Origin: Dyella terrae
GTDB lineage: Bacteria > Pseudomonadota > Gammaproteobacteria > Xanthomonadales > Rhodanobacteraceae
Assembly: GCF_022394535.1 (NCBI RefSeq)
Contig: NZ_CP089414.1
Span: 1,116,001-1,180,000 of the forward strand
DNA length: 64,000 nt
Direction of reading: 5' to 3'
Part shown: piece by piece, positions 16,630-26,315 of the stretch
How positions within the stretch are numbered: the first letter of the stretch is position 1
Layout of the letters: each line of letters begins with the position of its first letter
Notes under the pieces: generated by a model
Database searches by the model: none
Seen by the model: only the letters and a program-made list of their open reading frames with translations
Told to the model about the DNA's origin: nothing
Position numbers and translations under genes: made by a program

Positions 16630-18170
16630 CCCTTCAGCCGGATCCACACGGCAATGAGATAGACGGCGATCACGCCGGCCACGATCAAGGCCACCGTCAT
16701 GTTGCGCATGCGGTCGCGGCGGCGATCGCCCGGCGTGGGATAGAACGGAATGGTGGCCAGCACAGGCGCGCCGATGGCCTGTTCGAGCTGCCACACCGAG
16801 CGCACGCGCGGGTCAAACCAGACCAACGCAAGCAGCAGGCCCAGCGGCAGCAGCACGGACAGCCCCATGCCGGCCATGCCGAAGTGCATGAAGCGCAGGC
16901 CAGATGGCGTCAGTGGCAACACGGCCGGGTTCTGCACGAGGAAGGTCAGGCCGCGCTGCTCGGCATCCAGGTTCATCGACACGCGCGCGTTTTCACGGCG
17001 CTTGAGCAGATCCTGGTAGACATCGCGATTGACGTTGTAATCGCGCGTTAGCTCGGCCGTAACGTTTTCCGAACTGGCTATGCGCGCAGCGCGGTCTAGT
17101 TCCGACTGCAGCATCGACTCGCTCGCACCCATGCGCGCCCCGGCGGCGGCGCTGGCGGCGCGCGCAGAGGCCAGCTGTGTCTTGATCTCTTGATAGGCGG
17201 GGTTGAAGCTTACGTTGTTGTCCAGGGCCGTCGCCGTACCGGAGGCCTTCGCCGCTTGCGCGCGCTGGTCTTCGCTAGCGAGCTGCTTCTTCAGATCTTC
17301 GATCTGATGCCGCACACGCACCACATCCGGGTACGAGTCCGTATAGGTCAACTGCAATCGGTTGAGCTGCGCCTGCAACTCGCCGATCTGCGCCTGCAGC
17401 ACGCCACCGGTGGTCTGCACCGTGCTGACTTCGGATTCGCCATTCAGTTGCGAGGCCAGCGAACCCTCCTGCGAACGGCGCTCCATCATGTCCATGCGCG
17501 CCGTTTCGATCTGCGTGCGCAACTGGCTGATGCGTGCTGCCGTGTCGGCTTCATTACCGGGCCGCGCGTCGGCGTTGGCATCGCGATACGCTTTCAGCTT
17601 GTCTTCCGCGTCAGTGAGCTTGGCGCGGTAGGCCTCGACCTGGCTATTGATGAACTCGTACGCCTCACGACTCTCGCGCTGCTTCGATGCCAGGCTTTCG
17701 CTGATGAACAACTGGGCGAACGAACGCGCCACTTCATAGGTGCGCCGAGCATTGTTGTCGCTGTAGGTGATGGTGATCAGGTTGTCGTGCGTGATGTCCA
17801 CCTGCGTACGCGACTTGATGCCCTCGGCGATACGGTCCTGCTCCACCGGCGTAGGGTTGGTAGCCATCCAGCCACCGGCATCCAGGATCTTCGCCATCAC
17901 CTTGCGGCTGAAGATCACGTCGCGCGCCATGCTTGCGCGGTTCTTGTTGGCCGTGGGCGCCGCAGCGCCTTCCATCAACGGCGTGATGATGCTGCTTTCC
18001 TGCGCAAGGATCGTCGTCGACGCGACGTACTTGCGCGGCCACAACATGCCGGCCGTCAAAGCAGCCAATGCGATCACAGCAAACGCGATACCCAGTGCGA
18101 GTCGGCGACGACGCGCCTCGTTGATCAACGCTGGTACCAGGCTTGCCATCGGCCTGAGTTCTCCGCTCAT
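16626..18170 (-). CDS. Wzz/GumC-type chain-length determinant (XrtA-system like)
   Basis: The 514-residue protein has a transmembrane helix near residues 22-44, a long periplasmic part with coiled-coil-rich heptads (about 150-400), and hydrophobic segments near 425-450 and 490-510. The Pro-rich PxxP-like region before the last segments is typical of polysaccharide co-polymerases. It has no kinase domain; that is the separate downstream gene. It sets polymer length and couples polymerisation to export. A strong AAGGGGAGG precedes the ATG at 18170, 32 bases after the export lipoprotein gene. Confidence 0.85.
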   Translation of the reverse strand: MSGELRPMASLVPALINEARRRRLALGIAFAVIALAALTAGMLWPRKYVASTTILAQESSIITPLMEGAAAPTANKNRASMARDVIFSRKVMAKILDAGGWMATNPTPVEQDRIAEGIKSRTQVDITHDNLITITYSDNNARRTYEVARSFAQLFISESLASKQRESREAYEFINSQVEAYRAKLTDAEDKLKAYRDANADARPGNEADTAARISQLRTQIETARMDMMERRSQEGSLASQLNGESEVSTVQTTGGVLQAQIGELQAQLNRLQLTYTDSYPDVVRVRHQIEDLKKQLASEDQRAQAAKASGTATALDNNVSFNPAYQEIKTQLASARAASAAAGARMGASESMLQSELDRAARIASSENVTAELTRDYNVNRDVYQDLLKRRENARVSMNLDAEQRGLTFLVQNPAVLPLTPSGLRFMHFGMAGMGLSVLLPLGLLLALVWFDPRVRSVWQLEQAIGAPVLATIPFYPTPGDRRRDRMRNMTVALIVAGVIAVYLIAVWIRLKG

Positions 18171-18202
18171 GGCGATGCCCTCCCCTTAACCTTCTGGCGG
18201 CC

Positions 18203-18826
18203 TCAGAACGACCGCATCGGCACAGTGACTACGTCCCCCGGTTGCACCGGGTAATTGGTGTCCAGATCACCCTTCTGCAGCACCTTGTCTAAGCGCACGG
18301 CATAGGGCGTGGTTACGCCATCCTTGCCTTCACGAAACAGCTCCGTACGATCAGGCGCCGCGAATTCCGTGGTACCACCCGCTGCCAGCACGGCATCCAA
18401 TACCGTCATGCCCTGACGATAAGGAAGCGATACCGGTTGGCGCACAGCTCCCGTCACGCGCACGCGGGACAGGTATTCGTGGCTACGCAGCGCGGTGAGG
18501 ATCACGGCCACCTGCGGATCACGAACATACGAGCCCAACTTTTCCTTGATCGCGGCGGCGACTTCTTCCGGCGTCTTGCCGCCGGCCATCACGTCACCAA
18601 TCAAGGGCACGGTGATCTTGCCGTCCGGTCGCACCGGCACGCTCACGCTCAGGTCCTGGTTCTGCCAGACCGTCACCTGCAGCTGGTCATCGACTCCGAT
18701 CAGATAGGTGGACACCGCCTGTGCGCCCGGATCGATCTTCGGCGCCTCGGTTGAGCCACCGCCTGTCGCGCAGGCAGAAAGCAACGCGGTAACGCAAACG
18801 GCGAACAACAGAGGAAGTACTTTCAT
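18203..18826 (-). CDS. Polysaccharide export lipoprotein (Wza/EpsE-like)
   Basis: The 207-residue protein has a lipoprotein signal with lipobox LLSAC (Cys near residue 19). Next come the Poly_export domain (YLIGVDDQLQVTVWQNQDLS, VRPDGKITVPLIGDV) and a SLBB-like segment (RVTGAVRQPVSLPYRQGMTVLDAV). It should form the outer-membrane export channel with the barrel protein. I use the ATG at 18826 since it alone gives a signal peptide. It is the first gene of the minus-strand operon that runs to 8484. It is short compared with E. coli Wza, as is usual for PEP-CTERM/XrtA-type exporters. Confidence 0.88.
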   Translation of the reverse strand: MKVLPLLFAVCVTALLSACATGGGSTEAPKIDPGAQAVSTYLIGVDDQLQVTVWQNQDLSVSVPVRPDGKITVPLIGDVMAGGKTPEEVAAAIKEKLGSYVRDPQVAVILTALRSHEYLSRVRVTGAVRQPVSLPYRQGMTVLDAVLAAGGTTEFAAPDRTELFREGKDGVTTPYAVRLDKVLQKGDLDTNYPVQPGDVVTVPMRSF

Positions 18827-19178
18827 GGCGGGCCCCTGTACACAAAAAGTGTGAACTGCGTCACTTGCGAGTATATCCACGCCCCTTCAAAACTTGACAA
18901 AACCATTGGTTCTATGTCTTGCCGCACATGGATTCGGCGAAAAGAACGCAAGCCGTGAAATCACCTCCGGCACTCAAAGGCTTGTCGATGCCCGCGTGGC
19001 AACAGGAACGAAAACCCTTGCGGAAAATCCGTGGCGTGTCCGCATTGAGATTTAGGCCGTTTGGCCGATGGCTCGCCAGCACAGTGCGGGCGCATCGGTG
19101 ACGCTCGCCCATGGGATCGCCACGCCTTAGCCTATGCGGGCTATGCGCCCGCACCGCCTTACACCGGGAACGCCCACC
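18827..19178. promoter_or_regulatory. Divergent leader between the EPS operon and an SDR gene
   Basis: About 350 bases lie upstream of both the minus-strand EPS operon and the plus-strand dehydrogenase. A TTGACA hexamer occurs on the plus strand at 18893-18898, but without a well-spaced -10, so no promoter is claimed. I see no operator-like palindrome and no small gene. Confidence 0.35.
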
Positions 19179-19979
19179 ATGATCAGTACGCCCTCCATCG
19201 CCCCGTTCGACGCTGCGCCGCTCGCGGGCAAGACCGTCCTTGTCACGGGCGGTGCGCAAGGCATCGGTCGCGGCATCGCGCAGGCCGTGCTCGGCGCGGG
19301 CGGCAACGTTTTCATCGGTGATCTGGATGCGGAAGCCGGCAAGGCTTGCATCGACGAATGGAACGTCGGCAAGCGTGCGGCCTTCGCCGTGCTTGATGTG
19401 TCACACGAAACCAGCGTTCGCCGGTGGATGGCGGCCGCACGCAAACGCTTCGGCCGTATCGACGGACTGGTGAACAACGCAGGTATCGCCAACCCACACA
19501 CCGGCCCGCTTGATGAACTGTCGCTCGATCACTGGAATCGCTACCTGGCCACCAACCTCACCGGCCCCTTTCTCTGCAGCAAGCACGCGTTGGCCGACCT
19601 GAAACAACACAAAGGTGCGGTGATCAACATCGCCTCCACGCGTGCACTGCAATCAGAAGCAGATTCGGAAGCCTATGCCGCAACCAAGGGTGGCCTGCTC
19701 GCTTTCACGCATGCACTCGCGATAAGCGCAGGCCCTGACGTCCGGGTTAACGCCATTCTTCCCGGATGGATCGCCACCGATGCGTGGCGCAAACCTGCCG
19801 AGCGTCAGGCTCCCTCACTCAGCCGTCGCGACCACGCGCAGCATCCCGCAGGCCGCGTCGGCATTCCTGAGGACATCGGTGCACTGGTCGTGCTCCTGCT
19901 GTCGGCACAGTCGTCCTTCATCACCGGCCAGCACTTCGTCGTCGATGGCGGCATGACCATCAAGATGCAGTACGTGTAA
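19179..19979 (+). CDS. Classical short-chain dehydrogenase/reductase
   Basis: The 266-residue protein shows the classical SDR signature: TGGAQGIGRG (cofactor binding), NNAG, and EAYAATKGG with the YxxxK catalytic pair, ending in SSFITGQHFVVDGGMT. An acidic residue after the second strand (GDLDAE) suggests preference for NAD(H). The start at 19179 gives a normal SDR N-terminus; the preceding codons do not. It is monocistronic and divergent from the EPS operon. The substrate is unknown. Confidence 0.88.
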   Translation: MISTPSIAPFDAAPLAGKTVLVTGGAQGIGRGIAQAVLGAGGNVFIGDLDAEAGKACIDEWNVGKRAAFAVLDVSHETSVRRWMAAARKRFGRIDGLVNNAGIANPHTGPLDELSLDHWNRYLATNLTGPFLCSKHALADLKQHKGAVINIASTRALQSEADSEAYAATKGGLLAFTHALAISAGPDVRVNAILPGWIATDAWRKPAERQAPSLSRRDHAQHPAGRVGIPEDIGALVVLLLSAQSSFITGQHFVVDGGMTIKMQYV

Positions 19980-20118
19980 GCCGGCCGCCCAAGTCATACA
20001 CATCGCCCGCAACCTGTGGGCACCGGGCTTGAGAGATCGAGCCCCGCGACCGGGGTGCGCTGCCCTGCCTTGCGGAACCCGCGCGCCCGCCATTGAGGGC
20101 GGATTGCAGGCCAGGCAC

Positions 20119-20146
20119 TTGCAATCGCATTTCATTTCATTATTAA
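20119..20146 (+). promoter_or_regulatory. Possible sigma70 promoter
   Basis: TTGCAA, 16 bases, then TATTAA, in an AT-rich stretch within the 309-base gap 19980-20288 and about 140 bases before the DUF3472 gene. It is the best -35/-10 pair in that gap. The rest of the gap shows no small gene. Confidence 0.35.
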
Positions 20147-20288
20147 TTCTGTCGAATACTTTCGATTGGTTATCCTGAGCCGTCCAACGAAAGGGCGACC
20201 GAGGGTAGCCCAGGCTTCCATCCGCCCATGCCTTGCCACTTCCGGGCGGTCTATCGCTGCACCACCATCTCAACCGAGAGGAGCAGTT

Positions 20289-21575
20289 ATGCGCTACCTG
20301 GCTTTAGGCTTGGGGATAAGCATGGGCATGTGCCTGTTTGCCAGCACGGCAACCGCGCAGGACGCCGCGCCCACCGTACCGCTGGGCGGCAACGCCTACG
20401 TCACCCACCCGTCGCCCGCAGGCGACGAGACGATTACCGACACCGGCCTGCACAACTGGGATTCGCCCAAGGCCGTCGTCAGCGTGTACTTCGACGTACA
20501 ACAAGCGGGCGAGTTGAACCTTGCGCTGGTGGGCGCGCTCAACGGCGGCAGCCATAGCGCGATCAAGGTCTCGATTGGCGACCAGGCACGCGTGGTCAAA
20601 CTGTCCTCCGTCGCGTCACCCGTCGTTCCGGTGGGTAACTTCACTATCCGCAAGCCGGGTTACGTCAAGGTCGATCTGCAGGGCATCTCCAGCGACGGGG
20701 GCTATTTCGGCGACATCTCGGGCTTGCAGATTTCAGGCAGCGCCACCGCGACGGGCACGGTATTCGCCAACGACCCCAGCAACTTTTACTGGTCACGTCG
20801 CGGCCCCTCCGTGCACCTGGGTTTCAACGTGCCCGCCAACACGGAGTACTTCTACAGCGAAGTCACCGTGCCCGATGGCCAGGACCCCATCGGCTCCTAC
20901 TACATGGCTGACGGCTTCAACGTGGGCTACTTCGGTATGCAAACGGTCTCCGCCACTGAGCGCTGGGTGCTGTTCTCGGTGTGGGATCCCACGCAAGGCA
21001 GCACGACGTTGGTCAAGCAGGGTCCGCACGTCATCGTCGACAACTTCGGCGGCGAAGGTACGGGCGGCCAAAGCCATCTGGTTTATCCCTGGGTGGCCGG
21101 CGAAACGTATCGCTTCATCACCCGCGCCCAACCCGACGGCAACGGCAACACGCTGTTCTCCGCGTGGTTCAGCCGCGCACCGCACGATCGCCACGCCGAT
21201 GCGCACAAGGATGGCTGCGACTGGAAGTTCATCGCCACGTGGAAGTACCCCGGCACATCCACCTACCTGAAAGGCATGTACTCGTTCCTGGAATCGTTCG
21301 ACCCCGACCACGGCTACATGGGCCGCTCCGCGCACTACGGCAATCAATGGGCGGTGGGTGCGGATGGTCAATGGACGGAAATCACTTCCGCCTATTACGA
21401 CGTCGACCCGACCGGACTCAACCGCCAGCGACTCGACTTTGCCGGCGGCGTTATCGGCAACCAGTTCTACCTGCGTAACGATGGCTTCTTCAGCAACTCC
21501 GTGCCATCAGGCCAGACCTTTACGCGCACGCCGGTGAACCACAAGCCGGATGTGGATGTGAACGCGCTGCCCTAA
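20289..21575 (+). CDS. Secreted DUF3472/DUF5077-type protein
   Basis: The 428-residue protein has a signal peptide (about 1-23, ending ATAQ), then a jelly-roll-like N-terminal domain (DUF5077-like, about 30-150). A DUF3472-like domain follows, with many Trp, Tyr and Phe residues (WVLFSVWDP, WKYPGTSTYLKGMYSFLE, NGSQ-like beta-rich ends). The start is set by GAGAGGAG seven bases upstream. These domains are usually secreted and carbohydrate-related, but no enzyme activity has been settled that I know of. It stands alone between an SDR gene and a convergent monooxygenase. Function is inferred only as extracellular glycan binding or processing. Confidence 0.7.
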   Translation: MRYLALGLGISMGMCLFASTATAQDAAPTVPLGGNAYVTHPSPAGDETITDTGLHNWDSPKAVVSVYFDVQQAGELNLALVGALNGGSHSAIKVSIGDQARVVKLSSVASPVVPVGNFTIRKPGYVKVDLQGISSDGGYFGDISGLQISGSATATGTVFANDPSNFYWSRRGPSVHLGFNVPANTEYFYSEVTVPDGQDPIGSYYMADGFNVGYFGMQTVSATERWVLFSVWDPTQGSTTLVKQGPHVIVDNFGGEGTGGQSHLVYPWVAGETYRFITRAQPDGNGNTLFSAWFSRAPHDRHADAHKDGCDWKFIATWKYPGTSTYLKGMYSFLESFDPDHGYMGRSAHYGNQWAVGADGQWTEITSAYYDVDPTGLNRQRLDFAGGVIGNQFYLRNDGFFSNSVPSGQTFTRTPVNHKPDVDVNALP

Positions 21576-21769
21576 TCTCCAAAGCCCAGACGCACCGCGT
21601 CGCCGGGGTGGGCTTGCCACGCCGGCGACGCCGCGACTCTCCACCCGCGTGAATAGAGTCAGCGGTGGGCACTGCAACGATCGCTCCTGTCGGGCTGCCT
21701 TCAACCCGAGGCGGACGTCCGTGGATCCACCGCTACCACGTCAATACACCCGTCAACATCCTTCTTCTT

Positions 21770-22972
21770 TCAAGCCTCGCCACTGACATCAAACAAGGCG
21801 CGAGCGCTCGACTCAGAAGCAGCCAGGGCACTTGTACCGTAGGAGCGCATGGCCGCCTCGTATCGGCCAATCCCCGACAGAACAGACACCCCTCCTGCGC
21901 ACGAGTCAGCCAGGCACTCCGCGAGCACGTTGGCATCCCGCAATGCCGTGTTGGCACCCAAACCACCGGCCGGGCTCATCGCGTGGATAGCGTCGCCCAG
22001 CAAAGTAACCCGACCCGTCTCCCAGGACGGCAGCGACGCCGCACTGTGTACTGATGCAATGGCCAAGCTTGCGGCGTCGCTGCATTCAAACACCGCCCGC
22101 AGCGGATAGGCCCATGGCCGCGCCGCCCTGCCAACCAAGGCCTTGATATCCTCTCGCCCCAACGAAAGCGACGCGCCGTCGGCAAGCCCAAAGGCCGCCC
22201 GCGTGCCAATGATGGCCCAGTAAAAATAGTCATCGACGCGAGTGAGCTTCACGCCACCTTCCGGTGACTCGAACGCCGATGGATCAAATGGCATGGCGTC
22301 CATGATTACCGACATGCCGTCCGCAAAGACGATGGATGTCTTGTCGTGCAGCGCTTCCACCCCGCGCGTAGCCCTCATCCGCTCCGGACAGGCCTTTCCA
22401 TAGATGCATAAAGACCCCGTATCCATCGGGTCATGACCAGGCAGTCGTTGGCCTCGCACTGCGGAATGGATACCGTCCGAACCAACCAGTACGTCGGCGT
22501 CGCTGGTACTGCCGTCGGTAAAGTGCAAGGTCACGCCGTCGCGCCCTTCCTCATAGTGGGAAAAGGCCTTGCCGAACTGGACGTGTCGCTCGATGCCGTG
22601 CATCAATACTTCGCGCATCGTTTGCCGATGGGCGCATCGATCTGCATCATCAGCATCCGATGGCGTCTTTCGCCAGGCACTCACCCATCGTCCCGAAACG
22701 TCCTTCAATTGAGCATCCAGCACATTGACGCCCACGGCAGGGAGTGCACAGGTGCGCTGGAACAACTCGTAGGACGCATTAGGAAGGCAGGCTGCCAATG
22801 CTTTCTGCCCGGTGTGATCGATGCGAATGCGATAGCCCTGAGTTCGGCTGTTGGCGGCGTGATCGCGTTCGAACACATCGAATCGTATGCCACGCTTTTT
22901 CAAGCCTTGCGCAAGGCACAACCCACCAGGGCCTGCGCCCACAATGGCGACACGGAGAACGTCAGCGCGCAT
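21770..22972 (-). CDS. FAD-dependent monooxygenase (PHBH fold)
   Basis: The 400-residue protein has the three FAD signatures of group A flavoprotein monooxygenases: VAIVGAGPGGL (dinucleotide fold), DVLVGSDGIHSAVR (DG motif) and VTLLGDAIHAMSPAGGLG (GD motif). It probably hydroxylates or epoxidises a small aromatic or polyketide-like molecule using NAD(P)H. Its start overlaps the end of the upstream small gene by about 11 bases, so the two form an operon. An AraC regulator is divergent, and this is the likely control. Substrate unknown. Confidence 0.88.
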   Translation of the reverse strand: MRADVLRVAIVGAGPGGLCLAQGLKKRGIRFDVFERDHAANSRTQGYRIRIDHTGQKALAACLPNASYELFQRTCALPAVGVNVLDAQLKDVSGRWVSAWRKTPSDADDADRCAHRQTMREVLMHGIERHVQFGKAFSHYEEGRDGVTLHFTDGSTSDADVLVGSDGIHSAVRGQRLPGHDPMDTGSLCIYGKACPERMRATRGVEALHDKTSIVFADGMSVIMDAMPFDPSAFESPEGGVKLTRVDDYFYWAIIGTRAAFGLADGASLSLGREDIKALVGRAARPWAYPLRAVFECSDAASLAIASVHSAASLPSWETGRVTLLGDAIHAMSPAGGLGANTALRDANVLAECLADSCAGGVSVLSGIGRYEAAMRSYGTSALAASESSARALFDVSGEA

Positions 22973-23390
22973 CGCTCACGACCTCCTTCCCGTCAAACGC
23001 ACCCAGCAAGCGGTTAGCCAGCTTGACCGCCTCCTGATCACTTTCCACGACGTACGTTGGCGTGCCAAAGGCTTTGGTTGCCATCGCGGACATGGCCTTC
23101 ATGGCCTGGCGTTTGAGTGGATCGGCTTCGATGCCAATCATGGCGAGACAATAGCGACCCAGTTGTTCCTTGTGGCGCTTCAGCCAGAGCCCCCGCTCCT
23201 TCCTGTCCTCATGAGCTTCGCCGCCTTCGCCGGAGCCATGCAGCATCACGAAAGGACGAGAAAGCAAAAGCAGTGCATCCATCTCCTTCGCCCATTGCGC
23301 GGCGTAACCGGGCATCGCTGCGTCATCTTTCATCCTCACCAGCGGGAAAGACGTCAGGTCGTGAATGGAGAACGATTCCATGGGGTTCAT
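22962..23390 (-). CDS. Conserved hypothetical protein in operon with the monooxygenase
   Basis: The 142-residue soluble protein has no signal peptide. Recognisable segments are LLLLSRPFVMLHGSG, YCLAMIGIEADPLKRQA and YVVESDQEAVKLANRLL. The closing helix-strand pattern recalls small STAS-like or sensor folds, but I do not recognise the family. It overlaps the monooxygenase gene and is transcribed away from the AraC gene, so it likely serves the same pathway. No catalytic motif is visible. Confidence 0.6.
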   Translation of the reverse strand: MNPMESFSIHDLTSFPLVRMKDDAAMPGYAAQWAKEMDALLLLSRPFVMLHGSGEGGEAHEDRKERGLWLKRHKEQLGRYCLAMIGIEADPLKRQAMKAMSAMATKAFGTPTYVVESDQEAVKLANRLLGAFDGKEVVSDAR

Positions 23391-23521
23391 TGGGAAGACC
23401 TATCAGATGGCAAGAACGAGGGCGCGCGTAGTTCGCTGTGAATCCGCGACAGGAACCCATGGTGGGCCAGCCAGCAAAAACCAGATAACGTTATATGGAC
23501 AGAAAATAATGAAATCTGGTC
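23391..23521. promoter_or_regulatory. Divergent AraC/monooxygenase promoter region
   Basis: The 131-base gap between divergent starts contains an AT-rich patch (ACGTTATATGG, then AAAATAATGAAATC) just before the AraC gene. The AraC-type protein would be expected to bind here, but I cannot define its half-sites. Confidence 0.35.
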
Positions 23522-24335
23522 ATGACAAAAAAACGCCTTGTCGAAGCACTCATCGATCACAGTGAGCGAACGGACGGCCCTGACCTGATCGCTACTCGTG
23601 GCGACGCGGCAACAGTTGGCGACTTCCGGCTTGGTACGCGCGAGGTGGATTGGCACCACCATCACCGCGGCCAGGTGTTTTGCGTCGAGAGTGGCCTGAT
23701 GCACGTGCGCACCACCCATGGATCCTGGCTACTACCGCCGCAACGCGCGGGTTGGATACCACCAGGCGAGCCACACAAAGTGAGCATCAGCGGCGTAACG
23801 GGGGGGCTGGAGCTTGTTCATAGCCCCGCGAGCCTGTCGTGCCCTGCCCCGCCAACCGTGTGTCATGGGCCTCAACGAACTCATGCTTGCGCTGGTGCGC
23901 AGAGCAGTCGTGTGGTCCGATCAGGACGTGCTGGCGACGGCGCAAAAACGCATAATGGCTGTGTTGCTTGAGGAGATCCGCAACGCGCCACACGAACCAC
24001 TGCACCTACCCATGCCCAGCGATCGCCGCCTGCTTCGTATTGCACAGGCCATACTCAAGCATCCGCACGATGCGCGAACCATCGAGCAATGGGCACACTG
24101 GGCGGGCCTGTCCGTTCGCTCCCTCAGCCGCCTCTTTCTGACTGAAACGGCGCTCAGCTTCGCGCAATGGCGCCAGCAGGCACGCTTGACCCTCGCGCTG
24201 GAAATGCTCGCGAATGATGTTTCTGTGGCAGAGATTGCCGATGCACTGGGCTATGCCACACCGAGCAACTTCATTGCCATGTTCCGTCGAAGCTTTGGCG
24301 ATACGCCAAGCCGCTACTTTGCCAGGCGCGGATAA
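23522..24335 (+). pseudogene. AraC-family regulator with cupin sensor, frame broken at a G7 tract
   Basis: The N-terminal half is a cupin-like sensor (EVDWHHHHRGQVFCVESG, PPQRAGWIPPGEPH). After seven G residues at 23800-23806 the coding continues one frame later as GWSLFIAPRACRALP, then linker helices and two AraC HTH motifs (TIEQWAHWAGLSVRSLSRLF and VAEIADALGYATPSNFIAMF). With six G the protein would be about 270 residues with a normal AraC layout. It is divergent from the monooxygenase operon, its presumed target. As sequenced, translation would stop at 23971 without a DNA-binding domain. Confidence 0.85.
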
Positions 24336-24419
24336 CGCTGCCCTTGCAGGAAGACGGACACTTTCATTGCAAGCAGCGAGCTACTGCTGCACATCGGGTG
24401 CGCCACCTCAGCTTATGTA

Positions 24420-24960
24420 TCAGTGAGACGGCTTCTCCAACAGTGGAGTTACCACCTGCTCGAGCCGATCGCGATTGAGTTCGGGTTGCTTGTCTTTCCA
24501 CCCGTCATGGACGAGAAGGCCATTCCGATCAATGATGAAACTTACCGGAAGGCGCCATATACGGCCGTACCCCGGCACGTGCGGATCACAGAGAAGACCC
24601 GTTGGGAAACTCAGCGTGGATGCGATCCTCTTCACTTGCACTAACGTGTCCGGCGTATCAAGGCTAAAAGCCAGTACGGCAAGATGGTCGCCTGCATGCT
24701 CCTGTGCGTAGCGAGATAGCAGGGGCAATTCATCGCGGCAGGGTTCGCACCACGTTGCCCAAAAGGTGACGATGACCGTTTTTCCACGGAGCTCATCGAG
24801 CGATGATGTGTCGCCCATCCAGCGTATCGAGCGCAATGGTTGGCGCCGGCTGCCCTTCGCGAAGGTCACTGGCACATGCCACGGATGCACTGATCAACAG
24901 CAGGAATGCCATGATGGATGAGCACAGGTGTTTCATTCGAGCGTGTCGCGTTGCAAACAT
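24420..24960 (-). pseudogene. TlpA-like secreted thioredoxin, frame broken near 24800
   Basis: The start at 24960 (GAGGA upstream) gives a signal peptide (HLCSSIMAFLLLISASVACA) and DLREGQPAPTIALDTLDGRH. The frame then ends shortly after HIIAR, while the next frame carries SLDELRGK, TFWATWCEPCRDELP with the WCxxC redox motif, and the rest of a TlpA/ResA domain. One extra base near 24796-24806 explains it; there is no homopolymer there. Intact it would be about 179 residues, a periplasmic thiol-disulfide protein. It follows the outer-membrane barrel gene by 71 bases on the same strand, and DUF2946 lies further upstream, suggesting a metal-linked role. Confidence 0.72.
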
Positions 24961-25031
24961 TGAAGGTTCGTTCCTCGGGTTGCTAAAGCATGGTCGCGTT
25001 GACGACCATGCTCTCTTGTGTGCAAGCAAGG

Positions 25032-26132
25032 TCACAGTTTCATGCTGAGACCGACCGTACCCGTCCAGTGCGGGAACAACTGATATCCCTGCAGATGGCT
25101 GTATACCGGTACCTGTACGAACGCGTAGAACTGGATGCTCCTGGTCAGGCTCGCGCTGATGCCGGGGCTGACGTACGCCACTGTGCCGGCCGTATCCGGC
25201 CGGTCAGCGAATGCGCCTTGATCGGCGCTGCGGCGAATGACGTTGATCTGCAGTTGCGGCACCCAGTTTGCGTGCGCCTCGTATCTCAAGCCAAAGCTGG
25301 CTGAGGCAAGGTTGCCCGGCCGGAAGTCGGCACCCGGTTGATCCATCCGCTCGCTCACGGCGGCCTGGAACTGCCCATTCACGAACATATCGAAATTTTG
25401 GCTGACGGGCTGATAGTAGTAGCCGCCGATAATGAGATCCGTGCTTCCCGTGCCGGCCTGCAGACTGCTATCCAGCGACTGCCCGAGGCCAGGACCGGAG
25501 CGAAACGTCGTCGGATGACCAACCAGATCTCCATCGTCCGTCTCACCGCCGTAATGACCAGTAGGAAGCTTGATGCCGAACTGGATGCCCAGATTGTGCA
25601 TGGGCAGAAAACCCTGGTAACTGCCGATGAGTTTTACGTCGCCAAGGCCGGCGACATGGGCGTTGCTGACCTGGTCGGGCGCTGTTTCGCTTGATGTATA
25701 GGGCGCAAGTTGCGTGCCGTAGGTGTCGTGATCGCGAACAACGTAAGGCACCACAAACGTGAGGCCCCAATCCGCATTGAAGCGGTAGGTCGCGCCGACG
25801 TTGATGTAGCGATTAATCGTCTGCTTCTCGATCTCTCCCCCACCCAATGTTGGATCGGATGGCTGATTGACCACTTGCTGCGGCGAAGCTTTGCTGCTGC
25901 CGTGGCGAAGCTGATCCTGGTCGATGAACGTGTAATCGACATTCAACCGCCAACCGCTGGCCGTTGAATAGCCAGTGGCAGCGTCCGTGCTAAGTGTGCA
26001 TCCGCACGTAGCGCAAGCAAGAGCCACCTGCGGGAACCCGGCGGCAAGGCATAACAAGACACTGGTCGTGCCCACCAACCGCAGAGATGAGCGGCGAGGC
26101 GCGAAAGCGAATGAGAACAGGGTGACGCGCAT
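25032..26132 (-). CDS. Outer-membrane barrel protein with an N-terminal CATCGC motif
   Basis: The 366-residue protein has a signal peptide (about 1-39), and the mature region opens with CATCGCTLSTD, a three-Cys cluster suited to metal or thiol chemistry. The rest has amphipathic strands and Gly/aromatic girdles (WRLNVDYTFIDQDQLR, GLTFVVPYVVRDHD, LGIQFGIKLPTGHYGG) as in outer-membrane 'transporter'-annotated barrels, ending GLSMKL. It lies between a DUF2946 gene and a TlpA-like thioredoxin, all on the minus strand. A link to copper or other metal handling is an inference from those neighbours. Confidence 0.7.
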   Translation of the reverse strand: MRVTLFSFAFAPRRSSLRLVGTTSVLLCLAAGFPQVALACATCGCTLSTDAATGYSTASGWRLNVDYTFIDQDQLRHGSSKASPQQVVNQPSDPTLGGGEIEKQTINRYINVGATYRFNADWGLTFVVPYVVRDHDTYGTQLAPYTSSETAPDQVSNAHVAGLGDVKLIGSYQGFLPMHNLGIQFGIKLPTGHYGGETDDGDLVGHPTTFRSGPGLGQSLDSSLQAGTGSTDLIIGGYYYQPVSQNFDMFVNGQFQAAVSERMDQPGADFRPGNLASASFGLRYEAHANWVPQLQINVIRRSADQGAFADRPDTAGTVAYVSPGISASLTRSIQFYAFVQVPVYSHLQGYQLFPHWTGTVGLSMKL

Positions 26133-26315
26133 AGTGCGTGTTCCAATAACGTACCGCGAACGCAGGGTGGCTCGCTCGGTACGGATGTATTTGAATGCTC
26201 ACGCGGCCGCGTTCGGGCACGTGGTCTCGCACGTGATCCGGCGGCCGGAGCCTCGCTGGCGTTGGCGGCAAAAGGTCAGCTCAGCGCAAAGTACGCGCAG
26301 ACACTCGCCGGTACA

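Noticed and set aside
18893..18915. TTGACA promoter upstream of the SDR gene
   Set aside because: No -10 element at 16-18 bases.
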